From: Palsa-1447 sp964509885
GTDB lineage: Bacteria > Verrucomicrobiota > Verrucomicrobiia > Opitutales > Opitutaceae
Direction of reading: 5' to 3'
DNA: 64,000 bases
NCBI GenBank assembly: GCA_964509885.1
Contig: CAZDZL010000001.1
Location: 100,555-164,554 of the forward strand
The notes beneath the pieces were generated by a model. The model had not been told where the DNA came from, did not search any database, and worked only from the letters and a program-made list of their open reading frames with translations. A program made the position numbers and the translations under genes. Of this stretch, positions 21,454 to 30,806 are shown piece by piece; the first letter of the stretch is position 1, and every line of letters begins with the position of its first letter.

Positions 21454-21995
21454 GCATCGCGACCCGAGGGGGGGACAAGGGCACGACCGGCCTGCTCCAC
21501 GGGCAGCGCGTGCCGAAGGACCACCCGCAGATCGAGGCGGTCGGGGCGTTCGACGAGCTGAACGTGGAGATAGGCGCGGCGCGGCTCGCCTCGGCGGACG
21601 CGGCCACGCGCGGGGTGCTCCTGGCCGTCCAGGGCTCGCTCATCGCCCTCATGGGCGAACTCGCCTGCGCCGAGGCGGACGCCGAAAAACATGCCCGTTC
21701 GGAATTCGCCCGGCTTTCGGAGGCGGACCTCGCCCGTCTGGACGCCCTCGTCGCCTCGCTCGAGGCCAAGGGGCTGAAGTTCGACGGCTGGGCGACGCCC
21801 GGGGCCAACGCGGCGTCGCTCGCGTTCGAGAGGGCCCGCGTGGCGGCGCGGCTCGCCGAGCGGCGGCTGGCTGCCCTGCCCCCCGCGGGCCGGAGCGTCC
21901 GGCCCCTCTTGCAGCAGTGGGCGAACCGGCTCTCGGACGCCCTCTGGCTCCTCGCGCGCGAGGCCGAGGCGCGGAGCCCGTCCGGGGACGCTTGA
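21450..21995 (+). CDS. PduO-type cob(I)alamin adenosyltransferase
   Basis: Transfers the adenosyl group of ATP to cob(I)alamin. The 181-residue product shows the ATP-binding N-terminus ATRGGDKGTTGLL, the VGAFDELN motif with the family-typical DELN, and the C-terminal signature WANRLSDALWLLARE. The GTG start at 21450 overlaps the def stop (GTGA) and gives the expected N-terminus. It is helical throughout, as expected for the trimeric PduO family. Its presence implies use of coenzyme B12 in the organism. Confidence 0.93.
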   Translation: MSIATRGGDKGTTGLLHGQRVPKDHPQIEAVGAFDELNVEIGAARLASADAATRGVLLAVQGSLIALMGELACAEADAEKHARSEFARLSEADLARLDALVASLEAKGLKFDGWATPGANAASLAFERARVAARLAERRLAALPPAGRSVRPLLQQWANRLSDALWLLAREAEARSPSGDA

Positions 21996-22026
21996 AATTT
22001 TGCGCGGCCCGGGCCAGCCTCTCCCC

Positions 22027-22608
22027 ATGCCCTTAGCCATCCTCGTCCTTGTCCTGGCCGCCAGCTGGCGCGTGTTCACGCTCTACGTGCCCGCATTCAG
22101 CAATTTCTCGCCGGTCATGGCCCTGGCGTTCTGCGCGGGCGCGTATCCAGGCAACCGCTGGATGAGGCTGGCCCCGTTCGCGGCGCTCGTCGCCTCGGAC
22201 CTGTACATCGACCACTACTACGCGAGCGTCTACCACTATGAGTGGAGCCTGGCCGGCGCGGCCCTGAGGATACTCTGCTTCGCCGCCGCGCTCGGGATCG
22301 GGATCTCGGTCTCGAGGCGGCGCAACTGGGTGAACCTCCTCGGGGGGGCCCTGGCCGGCTCGGTCCTCTTCTACCTCGTGACCAACACGGCGTCATGGCA
22401 CGGCGACATGGGCTACGCCCACGACGCCGCGGGCTGGTGGCAGGCGATGACGGTCGGCCATCCCCAGTACTACCCCACGCTCTTCTTCTTCAGGAACACG
22501 CTCGTGAGCGACCTCCTCTTCACGGGGTGCTTCGCGCTCGCGATGGAGTACGCCTCCCTGCGCCGCGGGGCGCCGAGCCTCCTCGGCCTAAAGCAGGTCG
22601 GCCGCTAG
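22027..22608 (+). CDS. DUF6580-type small integral membrane protein
   Basis: A 193-residue polytopic protein with about five helices. The N-terminal half has FSPVMALAFCAGAY and a PFAALVASDLYID element, and the C-terminal half has NTASWHGDMGYAHDAAGWWQAM, a pattern I associate with the DUF6580 family. Such proteins look like relatives of ECF-transporter S components, so with the adenosyltransferase next door a vitamin-uptake role is possible but unproven. ATG 22027 was preferred over an upstream TTG at 22000. It ends 21 bases inside the convergent phoH gene. Confidence 0.7.
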   Translation: MPLAILVLVLAASWRVFTLYVPAFSNFSPVMALAFCAGAYPGNRWMRLAPFAALVASDLYIDHYYASVYHYEWSLAGAALRILCFAAALGIGISVSRRRNWVNLLGGALAGSVLFYLVTNTASWHGDMGYAHDAAGWWQAMTVGHPQYYPTLFFFRNTLVSDLLFTGCFALAMEYASLRRGAPSLLGLKQVGR

Positions 22609-24123
22609 CTCGGCGAGCTCCGAGCGCTCGCCCTTCTTCAGGGTGACGTGCGCCGCGATGGACTGGCCCCTCATCCGGTTGTGGCAGTAGACGAGACCGT
22701 TGCTGCGCGCGTCGACATAGGGGTTGTCGATCTGGCCCGGGTCGCCGATCAGCACGATCTTTGAGCCCTCGGAGATGCGCGTGATGACCGTCTTCACCTC
22801 GTGCGGCGTAAGCTGCTGCGCCTCGTCCAGGATGAAGAAGCGCCTCGCGATCGAGCGGCCGCGGATGAAGGCGAGCGCCTCGATCTCGACCAGGCCCGTC
22901 TTCAGCAGCCGCTCGTAGGGCTTGATGAGCGGGACGGGGCCGTGGCTGCCGTGGCTGCCGTTCGAGGAATGGGAGGGGCCCATGGACACCATGGCGCTCT
23001 CGCGCTTCCAGTGCTTCTTCTTGGAGACCTTCTTCGAGGCGAACTGGGGCTCCTTGGGCGGCTTCGACGGGATCAGGACCTCGAGCGCGTCGTAGTAGGG
23101 CTGCAGCCAGGGCCTCATCTTCTCCTCGAGCGTGCCGGGCAGGAACCCGATGTCCTTGCCGAGCGCGATCACGGGCCGGGAGATCGAGACGCCGTCGTAC
23201 CGGGAGTTCTCCTCGAGGGTCTGGTGGAGCGCGCAGGCCATCGCGAGGAGCGTCTTGCCGGTGCCCGCCTTGCCCGAGCAGGTCAGCATGTGGATGGAGT
23301 CGTCCATGAGCGCGTCCATGAGGAACTGCTGCTCCAGGTTGCGCGGGCGAATCGGGATGCCGCTCGGCGCCTTGACGTATTCCGGGAACTTGAGGCGCTG
23401 CACGACGTCGTCGCCGTAGTACCGGGCGGGCATCGTCTTTCCCTCGTCCGAGCGAAGGAGGACGTATTCGTTCAGGCTGAGCGGCTTCGCGGCCTTGGCG
23501 TCGATCTCGAACCGGCCCTCCGAGCAGAAGCGCTGGAGCTCGTAGATCGAGAGCGAGACCTCGCGGTAGCTCGCCTCGTCGTCGGCCTCCGGGACCTTGT
23601 CGTTCAGGTAGTCCTCCGACTCGAGGCCGACAGCGCGCGCCTTGAGCTGAACGTTCACGTCCTTCGTCACGAGGACGGTCGGCGGCGGGTACTGCTCCTG
23701 GACGTAGAGGGCCGACGCGATGATCCGGTTGTCCTTCTTCGCCATGTCGGGCAGGACGGACCTCAGGCGGTCCATGGCCGGCGAGCGGCGGTTCGGGTCC
23801 GCGAGGTAAGGATTTATGATGACCGAGAGCGTCCCGCCATTCGGCAGCTCGACGCCCTCGAGCATGGAGCGCGAATCGGGCAGCAGCTCCTGGAGGATGC
23901 GGTGGACCCGGCGCGCATTGCGGCCGCGCTCGGTGGACTGCTCGGTCTTAATCGCGTCGAGCTCCTCGAGGACCTCGACCGGTATGGCCAGGTTGTTCTC
24001 CTGGAATTTGTAAATCGATTGCGGGTCGTGAATCAGAACATTCGTATCCAACACGAATGTCTTAACCCTAGCCGTAACCCGTATCCGCGAATTTGGGGCC
24101 GTGGCCCCGCGCAGGTTTTCCAT
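22588..24123 (-). CDS. phoH: PIN domain-PhoH ATPase fusion
   Basis: The 511-residue product joins an N-terminal PIN ribonuclease domain to a PhoH-like helicase/ATPase domain, the PhoH2 architecture. The PIN start is FVLDTNVLIHDP (residues 23-34), with a further Asp near 100 and VTKDVNVQLKA. The ATPase has Walker A GKAGTGKT (about residue 280) and Walker B ILDEAQQLTPHE (about residue 430). PhoH2 proteins act in RNA processing or decay. A low-complexity Ser/Gly/His insert (SHSSNGSHGSHGP) sits between motifs. A candidate promoter lies at 24178-24206. Confidence 0.93.
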   Translation of the reverse strand: MENLRGATAPNSRIRVTARVKTFVLDTNVLIHDPQSIYKFQENNLAIPVEVLEELDAIKTEQSTERGRNARRVHRILQELLPDSRSMLEGVELPNGGTLSVIINPYLADPNRRSPAMDRLRSVLPDMAKKDNRIIASALYVQEQYPPPTVLVTKDVNVQLKARAVGLESEDYLNDKVPEADDEASYREVSLSIYELQRFCSEGRFEIDAKAAKPLSLNEYVLLRSDEGKTMPARYYGDDVVQRLKFPEYVKAPSGIPIRPRNLEQQFLMDALMDDSIHMLTCSGKAGTGKTLLAMACALHQTLEENSRYDGVSISRPVIALGKDIGFLPGTLEEKMRPWLQPYYDALEVLIPSKPPKEPQFASKKVSKKKHWKRESAMVSMGPSHSSNGSHGSHGPVPLIKPYERLLKTGLVEIEALAFIRGRSIARRFFILDEAQQLTPHEVKTVITRISEGSKIVLIGDPGQIDNPYVDARSNGLVYCHNRMRGQSIAAHVTLKKGERSELAELAADLL

Positions 24124-24177
24124 TTAAGGTTTGGGAATATCCTGTGAGTAAGTGAGCACCTTCCCGGCACCCTGTCC

Positions 24178-24206
24178 ATTAAAGAATAAGGTAATTTGTG
24201 TTACAA
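24178..24206 (-). promoter_or_regulatory. Candidate sigma-70 promoter for phoH
   Basis: On the minus strand the sequence reads TTGTAA, 17 bases, TTTAAT. That is two mismatches in the -35 and one in the -10 with ideal spacing, in a locally AT-rich patch of a GC-rich genome. Transcription would start about 48 bases before the phoH start. The rest of the 240-base gap (24124-24363) is GC-rich, and I see no gene in it. Confidence 0.5.
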
Positions 24207-24363
24207 CCTCTGGCGGACATGGGTTTTAGGGAGCGCCCCGCCCAGGTCCTCCCCCCGGTATCCGACGGCTTCCCCCGGCCTCCGACTTGTGCACAGCGTC
24301 GCCCGAGGGCCCTGCGAGCCCAGCCCGCCGGCCCCCCCGGGGGTGCGGCAGGGGCGGGGCTCG

Positions 24364-24981
24364 TCAGTGGAGGACGAGGGCCGGCGGCGCCGCTGCCGCG
24401 CCGGGGTCCAGCTTCGCGAGCTCACCGGCGATGTGGTCCGCGACATCCCGGTCCCCGGGCAGGAGGGCGTGCAGGGGGCACCAGACGATGCGCTCCTCGG
24501 CGCCGGGCAGGCGCGAGGTGGCCGCGGGAAAAACCGTGAGGTCGAAGGGCGTGCGGAACGTGAACACGGGCAGCCCTGCGAGGGCGCCGGGGTCGGCGTT
24601 GAGCTCCCGAAGGAAAACGCTGCCGGGCCTCATCTGGCGGATGCCCAAGCCTGGGAGCAGGTACGCGCTCGGCGTCCCGTGATGGGGTCCAGCGATCGAG
24701 AAGAACGCCCTAGCGGTGGAGGCGCCGCCCAGCGCCTGGAGGTAGTGGCGCGCCACGAGGGCCCCCATGCTGAAGCCGACGAGGGCCAGCGGCTCCCCGG
24801 GCGGCACGCGCTCGCGGACGAAGGCCGCCAGCTTCGCGGAAAGGTCGGGCAGCCCCAGGCTCCCGGTCCGCGGATGCAGCGTCGGCGCGTGGCACGCATG
24901 GCCGCGCGCCCCGAGCTCGCGGCAGAGGGCCCGGAAGAGGCGCCCCGTGTCCGCGAAGCCGTGGACCATGACGACGTTCAC
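24364..24981 (-). CDS. Alpha/beta hydrolase
   Basis: The 205-residue product has the alpha/beta hydrolase fold: oxyanion HGFADTG near the start and the nucleophile elbow GFSMG (about residue 69), with a terminal histidine candidate in WCPLHALLPGD. It resembles short lipase/esterase-type proteins. GTG 24981 was chosen because it overlaps the stop of the upstream VOC gene (GTGA at 24978-24981); a longer GTG start at 25011 would overlap that gene by 34 bases. The substrate is unknown. Confidence 0.8.
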   Translation of the reverse strand: MNVVMVHGFADTGRLFRALCRELGARGHACHAPTLHPRTGSLGLPDLSAKLAAFVRERVPPGEPLALVGFSMGALVARHYLQALGGASTARAFFSIAGPHHGTPSAYLLPGLGIRQMRPGSVFLRELNADPGALAGLPVFTFRTPFDLTVFPAATSRLPGAEERIVWCPLHALLPGDRDVADHIAGELAKLDPGAAAAPPALVLH

Positions 24982-25376
24982 GCGCTCGGCCCCGGCATCA
25001 GGAGATCCCACTTGTTCCCGTAAAGGTCCTCGAAGACCGCGACCATGCCGTAGGCCTCGACCCTCGGCTCCTCGTTGAACTTCACGCCGCGCAGGAGCAT
25101 CTCATCGTGGTCGCGTGCAAAGTCGTCCGTGCAGAGGAAGAGGAACACGCGCCCGCCCGCCTGGCGCCCGACGGCGGCGCGCTCCTCCTCGTTCTTGGCC
25201 TTTGCCAGGAGGAGGCGCGTCCCGGACGGGCCGTGCGGGGCGAGGACCACCCACCGCCTCCCCTCGCCCATGGGTTCGTCCTCCACGACGCTGAACCGGA
25301 GCTTGCCCACGTAGAACGCGAGCGCCTCGTCATAGTCCCTGACCAGGAGGCAGACGCAAGCGATCGACTGCTTCAT
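24978..25376 (-). CDS. VOC (glyoxalase/bleomycin resistance) family protein
   Basis: A 132-residue protein with one VOC module: VRDYDEALAFYVGKLRF near the start, RWVVLAPHG, and the C-terminal FEDLYGNKWDLL where the metal-binding glutamate usually sits. Two such halves pair to form an active site, so it probably acts as a homodimer. It is coupled on both sides (GTGA with the hydrolase, ATGA with the DUF1697 gene). The substrate cannot be read from the sequence. Confidence 0.85.
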   Translation of the reverse strand: MKQSIACVCLLVRDYDEALAFYVGKLRFSVVEDEPMGEGRRWVVLAPHGPSGTRLLLAKAKNEEERAAVGRQAGGRVFLFLCTDDFARDHDEMLLRGVKFNEEPRVEAYGMVAVFEDLYGNKWDLLMPGPSA

Positions 25377-25930
25377 GGGCCGGGGGCCTCGCCCCGCGCC
25401 ATCGCCTCGAGCGCGGCGACGGTCCTCCAGTTGCGGGTGGTGGCCTGCACGGAGAGCTTCCTCTCAAACAGGGTGTTGTTGAGCTTCGAGATACCGTATC
25501 CATTGGGGCAGTACAAATAGACGACGTCGCCCACGAGGACGGCCTCCTCACCCTTCGACAGCGGGAGCTCGACGCCCGCGAGGGAGGGCCTCCCCACGGG
25601 CCGGACGAGGAAGGTGGCGTGAAGGAAGGCCGGGTCGACGCCCCTCTTGCCGAGGAGCGGATTTGAAGCCAGGACGGCGGCCATCGCCTTCGCCGTCTTG
25701 ACCGCGACGGCGACCCCGAAGCCGTGGTCGCGCAGGATCCGGCGCTCGAGGGCCTCCCCGTGGCCGTCGGCGTCCGCCGACGCGGCCTCGAAGACGGCGT
25801 TGCCGCTCTGCAGGTAGGTGCGCACATTGCGCAAGCCCAGCGTCCCGTGGAGGCCCCGCAGCGCGTCCATCTTCATGGGTCGGCTCCCTCCGACGTTGAT
25901 CCCGCGGACCATTGAAACCAGGGTGGTCAC
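25373..25930 (-). CDS. DUF1697 family protein
   Basis: The 185-residue product has the DUF1697 N-terminus, VSMVRGINVGGSRPMKM, followed by the GLRNVRTYLQSGNAVFEA strand, both characteristic of this family. The C-terminus has the typical SKLNNTLFERKL and ATTRNWRTVAAL segments. The biochemical role of the family is not known to me. It is the first gene of a three-gene coupled set with the VOC protein and hydrolase, which suggests a shared transcript, though nothing shows a shared pathway. Confidence 0.88.
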   Translation of the reverse strand: MTTLVSMVRGINVGGSRPMKMDALRGLHGTLGLRNVRTYLQSGNAVFEAASADADGHGEALERRILRDHGFGVAVAVKTAKAMAAVLASNPLLGKRGVDPAFLHATFLVRPVGRPSLAGVELPLSKGEEAVLVGDVVYLYCPNGYGISKLNNTLFERKLSVQATTRNWRTVAALEAMARGEAPGP

Positions 25931-25994
25931 GGGGCCATTCTGCCGGGCTCTCCCACGATGTCCTCGGGTGCTCCTTGGGACGCAGGCCGCGCGC

Positions 25995-27041
25995 TCAGCG
26001 GGCCACGGTCACGATGGAGAAGCTGCCCGGGATCATGGGACGCCTCGCCCAGCCGCCGTTGGGCGGCGGGGACGGCGCGGGTCCAAAATCGGCGGTGACC
26101 AGCACGACCCGGTTTGTCTTGGTGTCCAGGGTGGAGGTCCGCGCCCCGGACTTTGTGGGCAGCGTTTGCTCAACCATGAATTCAGCCGGGCCCGATTCCT
26201 TGACGACCGTCAGCGTGCCGTCCGCGCCGTTCGAGCTGAACGCCTCGAGCGTCGCGGGGTTGAAGAGGGCGCCGTCCGTTCCCTGGCCAATGGGCAGCGC
26301 GGCGAGTATCCCGCCGCTGTCGGCGTTGACGATCACCATCGTCGCCGGCTTGTGGCACGTCGCAAACAGGATGTGATTCTTGGCGTCGAGCGCGAGGCCC
26401 GCCGGACCGCCGCCCTTTCCCGCGAAGTCGTACCGGCCCGTCACCGCAAGCGCCTTGGCGTCGACCACGGCGATTTGGTCCTTGTCCTCGATATCGACGT
26501 AAATTCGGCCCTTTCCGTCCGTCACCGCCTGCTCGGGCTCCCCTCCCAGGTCCAGCGTCCCCACGACGGAGCCGTCCCTGGAATCAATCACCGTGGCGTT
26601 GGGTGCGCTATGGCTGAAGACCCAAACGCGGGAGTTGAAGGGATCGAAAAGAATCCCGTCGGGCCGGCCCTCCACGCCAATCGTCTTTATGATCGCCAGG
26701 GTGTTCGTGTCCCACATGGCGACCGGCTTGCTGCTCGCAAAGCCGTGGTGGGAGACCGGGTCCACGGCCACATCCCGGGCATTCACATTGGGAATTTCCC
26801 CGGCCGCTTCCAGGGTATCGAGGTCAAACACGGTGACGCGGGGAGCGGCGCCAGGGCGGGGAATATACAGGCGCCGGCCCTCGGCATCGGCGTAGACATA
26901 GTCAAAGCCGCCGTCGCCGCCGATCTTCGCGATCTTCTGCACGGCGTAGGGCGGGAGCGCCGAATCCTCGCCAGCGAAGAGTGGCGCGCAGTGGACCAGG
27001 GCTATCCCGAGCAGGACGGAGCTGAAGGTCTTGTTCATCAT
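25995..27041 (-). CDS. YncE-like beta-propeller protein, secreted
   Basis: A roughly 348-residue protein with a signal peptide (SSVLLGIALVHCAPLFAG) followed by repeated blade-like strands, for example LYIPRPGAAPRVTVFDLDT, HHGFASSKPVAMWDTNT and IYVDIEDKDQIAVVDAK. These are typical of YncE/YVTN seven-bladed propellers. It probably sits in the periplasm. The start was set at ATG 27041 (an ATGATG pair there; another ATG at 27059 adds six residues before the signal peptide). Such propellers bind proteins, DNA or metals; none is indicated. Confidence 0.82.
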   Translation of the reverse strand: MMNKTFSSVLLGIALVHCAPLFAGEDSALPPYAVQKIAKIGGDGGFDYVYADAEGRRLYIPRPGAAPRVTVFDLDTLEAAGEIPNVNARDVAVDPVSHHGFASSKPVAMWDTNTLAIIKTIGVEGRPDGILFDPFNSRVWVFSHSAPNATVIDSRDGSVVGTLDLGGEPEQAVTDGKGRIYVDIEDKDQIAVVDAKALAVTGRYDFAGKGGGPAGLALDAKNHILFATCHKPATMVIVNADSGGILAALPIGQGTDGALFNPATLEAFSSNGADGTLTVVKESGPAEFMVEQTLPTKSGARTSTLDTKTNRVVLVTADFGPAPSPPPNGGWARRPMIPGSFSIVTVAR

Positions 27042-27059
27042 GTTTTCTGGCCCAAACAT

Positions 27060-27327
27060 GATCGAATCACGAGGCGCGCGCTAGCATCATTATTCTCCTG
27101 CGGCCTGTTCGGGAATCCCGCCCCGAGCGCCCAGGCGAACAACAAGAATTCCTGGGGCGCAGGGGGTTGCGCCGGCGTCGGCTATGACACGAATCCGCCT
27201 AGGAGGGCTTGTCAAAAGCAGCCCAATAATGCAGGTTGACCCTCCGACCTTGATGAAACTTGCCTCCGCACGGGCCCTAGCCACCGCCGCATGCTGCGCG
27301 CGGGCGTGCTGCTGCCCCACTTAGACC
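27060..27327. other. Intergenic region between divergent genes
   Basis: About 270 bases separate the YncE-like gene (leftward) and the sulfate assimilation operon (rightward). It must hold both promoters, but I found no convincing -35/-10 pair, riboswitch core or repeat by eye. A few short frames here look like chance. Confidence 0.5.
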
Positions 27328-28050
27328 ATGCCAACTGCGGACACAGTCACTCCCGCGGTTGATCCGGCCGCGGCGGACCGGAGGCTATCCGATGCACCGG
27401 CTTCCGAGCGGATCGCATGGGCCCTGGGCCAATTCGGGGACGCCCTCGTGCTCAGCACGAGCTTCGGGGCCCAGTCGGCCGTCATGCTCCACATGGCGAC
27501 CCGCCTGGCGCCGGGCATCCCCGTCGTGTTCATCGACACGGGCTACCTCTTCCCGGAGACCTACCGCTTCGCCGACGAGCTCACCCGCAGGCTCGGGATC
27601 AACCTGAAGGTCTACCGCGCGCCGGAGTCGCCCGCGTGGATCGAGGCCCGCCACGGCAAGCTCTGGGAGAAGGGCGCCGAGGGGCTGGCCGCCTACAATC
27701 AGATCGCCAAGGTCGAGCCGATGCAGCGCGCCCTCGCGGAGCTGGGCGCCCGTGCCTGGCTCGCGGGCCTGAGGAGGGTGCAGTCTAGCACGCGCGAGCA
27801 CCTGCCGGTCGTCAGCGCCCAGGACGGGCGGGCGAAGATCCTGCCGATCGTGGACTGGACGGACCGCGACGTGCACCGGTACCTGTCCGAGAACGGCCTG
27901 CCCTACCACCCGCTCTGGGAGAAGGGCTACGTCTCCATCGGCGACATGCAGACGACCCGCCCGCTCACGGCCGACATGACCGCGGAGGAGACCCGCTTCT
28001 TCGGCATCAAGCGCGAGTGCGGCCTGCACGACCCGGCCGCCAACATCTGA
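27328..28050 (+). CDS. cysH: Phosphoadenylyl-sulfate reductase
   Basis: Reduces PAPS to sulfite using thioredoxin. The 240-residue product has the PP-loop STSFGAQSAVML (about residues 44-55), the substrate loop GLRRVQSSTRE, and the C-terminal catalytic ECGLH motif. The cysteine pairs that bind the 4Fe-4S cluster in APS-type reductases are absent (the usual CC site reads NQIAKVEP). That points to PAPS rather than APS as substrate and agrees with the APS kinase domain encoded two genes later. First gene of a coupled six-gene operon; 12 bases before cysD. Confidence 0.92.
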   Translation: MPTADTVTPAVDPAAADRRLSDAPASERIAWALGQFGDALVLSTSFGAQSAVMLHMATRLAPGIPVVFIDTGYLFPETYRFADELTRRLGINLKVYRAPESPAWIEARHGKLWEKGAEGLAAYNQIAKVEPMQRALAELGARAWLAGLRRVQSSTREHLPVVSAQDGRAKILPIVDWTDRDVHRYLSENGLPYHPLWEKGYVSIGDMQTTRPLTADMTAEETRFFGIKRECGLHDPAANI

Positions 28051-28062
28051 CGCAACCCTGAC

Positions 28063-28866
28063 ATGAACCACCTGGACGAGCTTGAATCCCAGAGCATCTA
28101 CCTCATGCGCGAGGCCTTCCACGGCTTCGAGAAGCCCGCGATGCTCTGGTCGATGGGCAAGGACTCGAACGTGCTCCTCTGGCTGGCCAAGAAGGCCTTC
28201 TGCGGGCACATGCCCTTCCCCGTGGTCCACATCGACACGACGTACGAGTTCCCGGAGATGCTGGACTTCCGGGTGTGGGCGCAGAAGCACTACGGCTTCG
28301 AGCTGATCGTCTGGACGAACTTCGAGGCCCGCGAGCGCGGGATCGGCTACGAGACGACCGACCCGGTGACCGTCACCCACGAGCTCAAGACGGTCGCCCT
28401 GCAGCAGGCCCTCGCGGCGTACGGCTTCGACGCGCTCATCACCGGCATCCGCCGCGACGAGGACTCGACCCGCGCCAAGGAGCGCTACTTCTCGCCCCGC
28501 AACGCAGAGTTCGAGTGGGACTACAAGGACCAGCCGCCCGAGTTCTGGAACCATTTCACGACCGAGTCGGGGCCGGGCGAGCACGTCCGCGTGCAGCCGC
28601 TCCTCGACTGGACGGAGATCGACATCTGGCGCTACCTCGACCGCGAGAAGGTGCCGCTGCCGGGGATGTACTTCTCGCGCAACGGCCAGCGCTACCGCTC
28701 GCTCGGCTGCATGCCCATCTCCAAGCCCGTGAAGAGCGACGCGAAGACCATCGAGGACATCATCGAGGAGCTCAAGGTCACCCGAGTCAGCGAGCGCGCC
28801 GGCCGCGCGCAGGACCACCACGAGCGAAACGCCATGCAGAAGCTGCGCGCCAAGGGCTTCATGTGA
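28063..28866 (+). CDS. cysD: Sulfate adenylyltransferase subunit 2
   Basis: Small subunit of the GTP-driven ATP sulfurylase, forming APS from sulfate and ATP with CysN. The 267-residue product has the PP-loop LWSMGKDSNVLL (about 28-39), the arginine loop GIRRDEDSTRAKER, and the family C-terminus SERAGRAQDH. Its length is normal for CysD (E. coli 302; many families 265-300). The stop overlaps the GTG start of cysNC by 4 bases. Confidence 0.95.
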   Translation: MNHLDELESQSIYLMREAFHGFEKPAMLWSMGKDSNVLLWLAKKAFCGHMPFPVVHIDTTYEFPEMLDFRVWAQKHYGFELIVWTNFEARERGIGYETTDPVTVTHELKTVALQQALAAYGFDALITGIRRDEDSTRAKERYFSPRNAEFEWDYKDQPPEFWNHFTTESGPGEHVRVQPLLDWTEIDIWRYLDREKVPLPGMYFSRNGQRYRSLGCMPISKPVKSDAKTIEDIIEELKVTRVSERAGRAQDHHERNAMQKLRAKGFM

Positions 28867-30806
28867 AAAAGACGATGCCCGCCCTCTCCGAAACCACCCT
28901 GCCCGCACCCGGCGCCCCCGCGGCCCTCGCCTCCGTCTCGGACCACCTCCAGCTGGTCGTCGTCGGCCACGTGGACCACGGCAAGTCGACCCTGATCGGC
29001 CGCCTGCTCTTCGACACCCACTCGGTCCCCGACGGGAAGAAGGAGAGGATCGAGGCCGCGAGCAAGGCCGAGGGGATGGAGTTCGAGTACGCATTCCTCC
29101 TGGACGCGCTGCTCGAGGAGCAGGCGCAGAACATCACGATGGACACGACGCGCGTGCCCTTCCGCACCGAGAAGCGCTCGTTCACGATCATCGACGCTCC
29201 CGGCCACAAGGAATTCCTGAAGAACATGATCACCGGGGCGGCGAGCGCGGACGCCGCGGTGCTCCTCGTCGACGCCCTCGAGGGCCTGCGCGAGCAGACG
29301 CGCCGCCACTGCTTCCTGCTCTCGCTCCTCGGCCTGCGCCAGATCGTCGTCGCCGTGAACAAGATGGACCTGGTCTACTACCGCCCGGAGGTCTTCGAGG
29401 CCATCCGCAAGGAGCTCGGCGAATTCCTCGCCAAGCTCGGCGTCGAGCCCGCGTACTTCATCCCGATCTCCGCCAAGCACGGTGAGGGCCTCCTGAAGGG
29501 GAGCGAAAAGATGCCCTGGTACCACGGGCCGACGCTCCTTCAGGTGCTGGAGAGCTTCCGCGCCAATCCCCCCGCCTCGGGCGGCCCGCTCAGGCTCTCG
29601 GTCCAGGACGTGTACCGCTTTGACGCGCGGCGCATCGTCGCCGGACTGATCGAGTCCGGAAGCGTCTCGGTCGGGGACGAGGTCGAGTTCGTGCCCGGCG
29701 GCAAGCGCAGCCGGGTCAAGTCCATCGAGACCTGGCCCCAGTCGGACCCGCCGCCGAGGGGACCCGTGGGCTCCGGCAGCGAGGTCGCCGTGACGCTCGA
29801 GGACGAGCTCTTCGTCGAGCGTGGCCAGATCGGCGCCCCCCCCGCGGACAAGCCCTACGAGGCGAGGACCTTCACGGCGCGCGTCTTTTGGATCCACGAC
29901 GTGCCGCTGCGCTCGGGCGAGCTCATCCCGCTCAAGCTGGGGACCCAGCAGGCGGAGGCCCGCGTCCTCGGCATCCAGCGCACGCTCGACGCCGTGACCC
30001 TCGAGACGGGCACCGGCACGACGGGCGAGGTCAAGGTGCACGAGGTGGCGGAGATCCGCCTGCGCGTGCGCCGGCCGATCGCCTTCGACGTCGGCGGCAA
30101 GGTGCCGCCCCTTGGCCGCTTCGTCCTCATGCGCGGGCGCCGCATCGGCGGCGGCGGCGTGATCGACTCCGTCGTCGACGAGCCGCCGGACATCCGCGGG
30201 ACGACGAGCCCCGTCAGCCGCTCGGCCATACTCGGGCACCGCGGGTGCATCGTCTGGATGACCGGCCTGTCCGGCTCCGGCAAGTCCACCCTCGCCCAGG
30301 CGCTGGAGCAGCGCCTCCTGAGCTCCGGCATCCTCTCCGCGATCCTGGACGGCGACGTCCTGCGCACAGGCCTCAGCCGCAACCTCGGGTTCACCCCCGA
30401 CGACCGCAGCGAGAACCTGCGCCGGGCGACCGAGCTGGCTATCCACCTCGCCGACGCCGGCGTCGTCGTCATCGCGGCCTTGATCTCCCCCTTCCGCGCC
30501 GACCGCGCGATGGCGGCCGAGCGGGCCAAGGAGCGCGGCGTGCCCTTCGCCGAGGTCTTCGTCAACGCCCCGCTCGCCGAGTGCGAGCGCCGCGACCCCA
30601 AGCAGCTCTACAAGAGAGCGCGCTCCGGCGAGATCAAGCAGTTCACCGGGATCGACTCGCCCTACGAGGCCCCGCTCTCGCCCGACCTGGAGCTCAGGAC
30701 CGACCGGATGACCGTGAACGAGTCCATCGAGGCGCTGACGCAGATGGCCCTGGGTCTCGCGAGACCGCTCGAGCAGGCCGGCGTGGGCTCGGGAGCCGAC
30801 ATATGA
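28863..30806 (+). CDS. cysNC: Bifunctional sulfate adenylyltransferase subunit 1 / APS kinase
   Basis: A CysN-CysC fusion of 647 residues. The N-terminal GTPase has GHVDHGKS (35-42), switch II DAPGHKEF and the guanine motif NKMDL. Beta-barrel domains follow. The C-terminal APS kinase starts at about residue 460 with P-loop GLSGSGKS (about 468-475), and shows the LISPFRADR motif. Together with CysD it makes APS and then phosphorylates it to PAPS, the substrate of the upstream CysH. GTG start 28863 overlaps the cysD stop; an internal ATG 12 bases on is also possible. The stop is coupled to cobA (ATGA). Confidence 0.95.
   Translation: MKKTMPALSETTLPAPGAPAALASVSDHLQLVVVGHVDHGKSTLIGRLLFDTHSVPDGKKERIEAASKAEGMEFEYAFLLDALLEEQAQNITMDTTRVPFRTEKRSFTIIDAPGHKEFLKNMITGAASADAAVLLVDALEGLREQTRRHCFLLSLLGLRQIVVAVNKMDLVYYRPEVFEAIRKELGEFLAKLGVEPAYFIPISAKHGEGLLKGSEKMPWYHGPTLLQVLESFRANPPASGGPLRLSVQDVYRFDARRIVAGLIESGSVSVGDEVEFVPGGKRSRVKSIETWPQSDPPPRGPVGSGSEVAVTLEDELFVERGQIGAPPADKPYEARTFTARVFWIHDVPLRSGELIPLKLGTQQAEARVLGIQRTLDAVTLETGTGTTGEVKVHEVAEIRLRVRRPIAFDVGGKVPPLGRFVLMRGRRIGGGGVIDSVVDEPPDIRGTTSPVSRSAILGHRGCIVWMTGLSGSGKSTLAQALEQRLLSSGILSAILDGDVLRTGLSRNLGFTPDDRSENLRRATELAIHLADAGVVVIAALISPFRADRAMAAERAKERGVPFAEVFVNAPLAECERRDPKQLYKRARSGEIKQFTGIDSPYEAPLSPDLELRTDRMTVNESIEALTQMALGLARPLEQAGVGSGADI

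Noticed and set aside
24300..24345. GC-rich inverted repeats as a terminator for the hydrolase gene
   Set aside because: The stretch is so rich in C and G that imperfect stems occur by chance, and there is no T tract.
27090..27320. Short minus-strand reading frame between the YncE-like gene and cysH
   Set aside because: Composition is not protein-like and no motif is visible; in a GC-rich genome frames this long arise often by chance.
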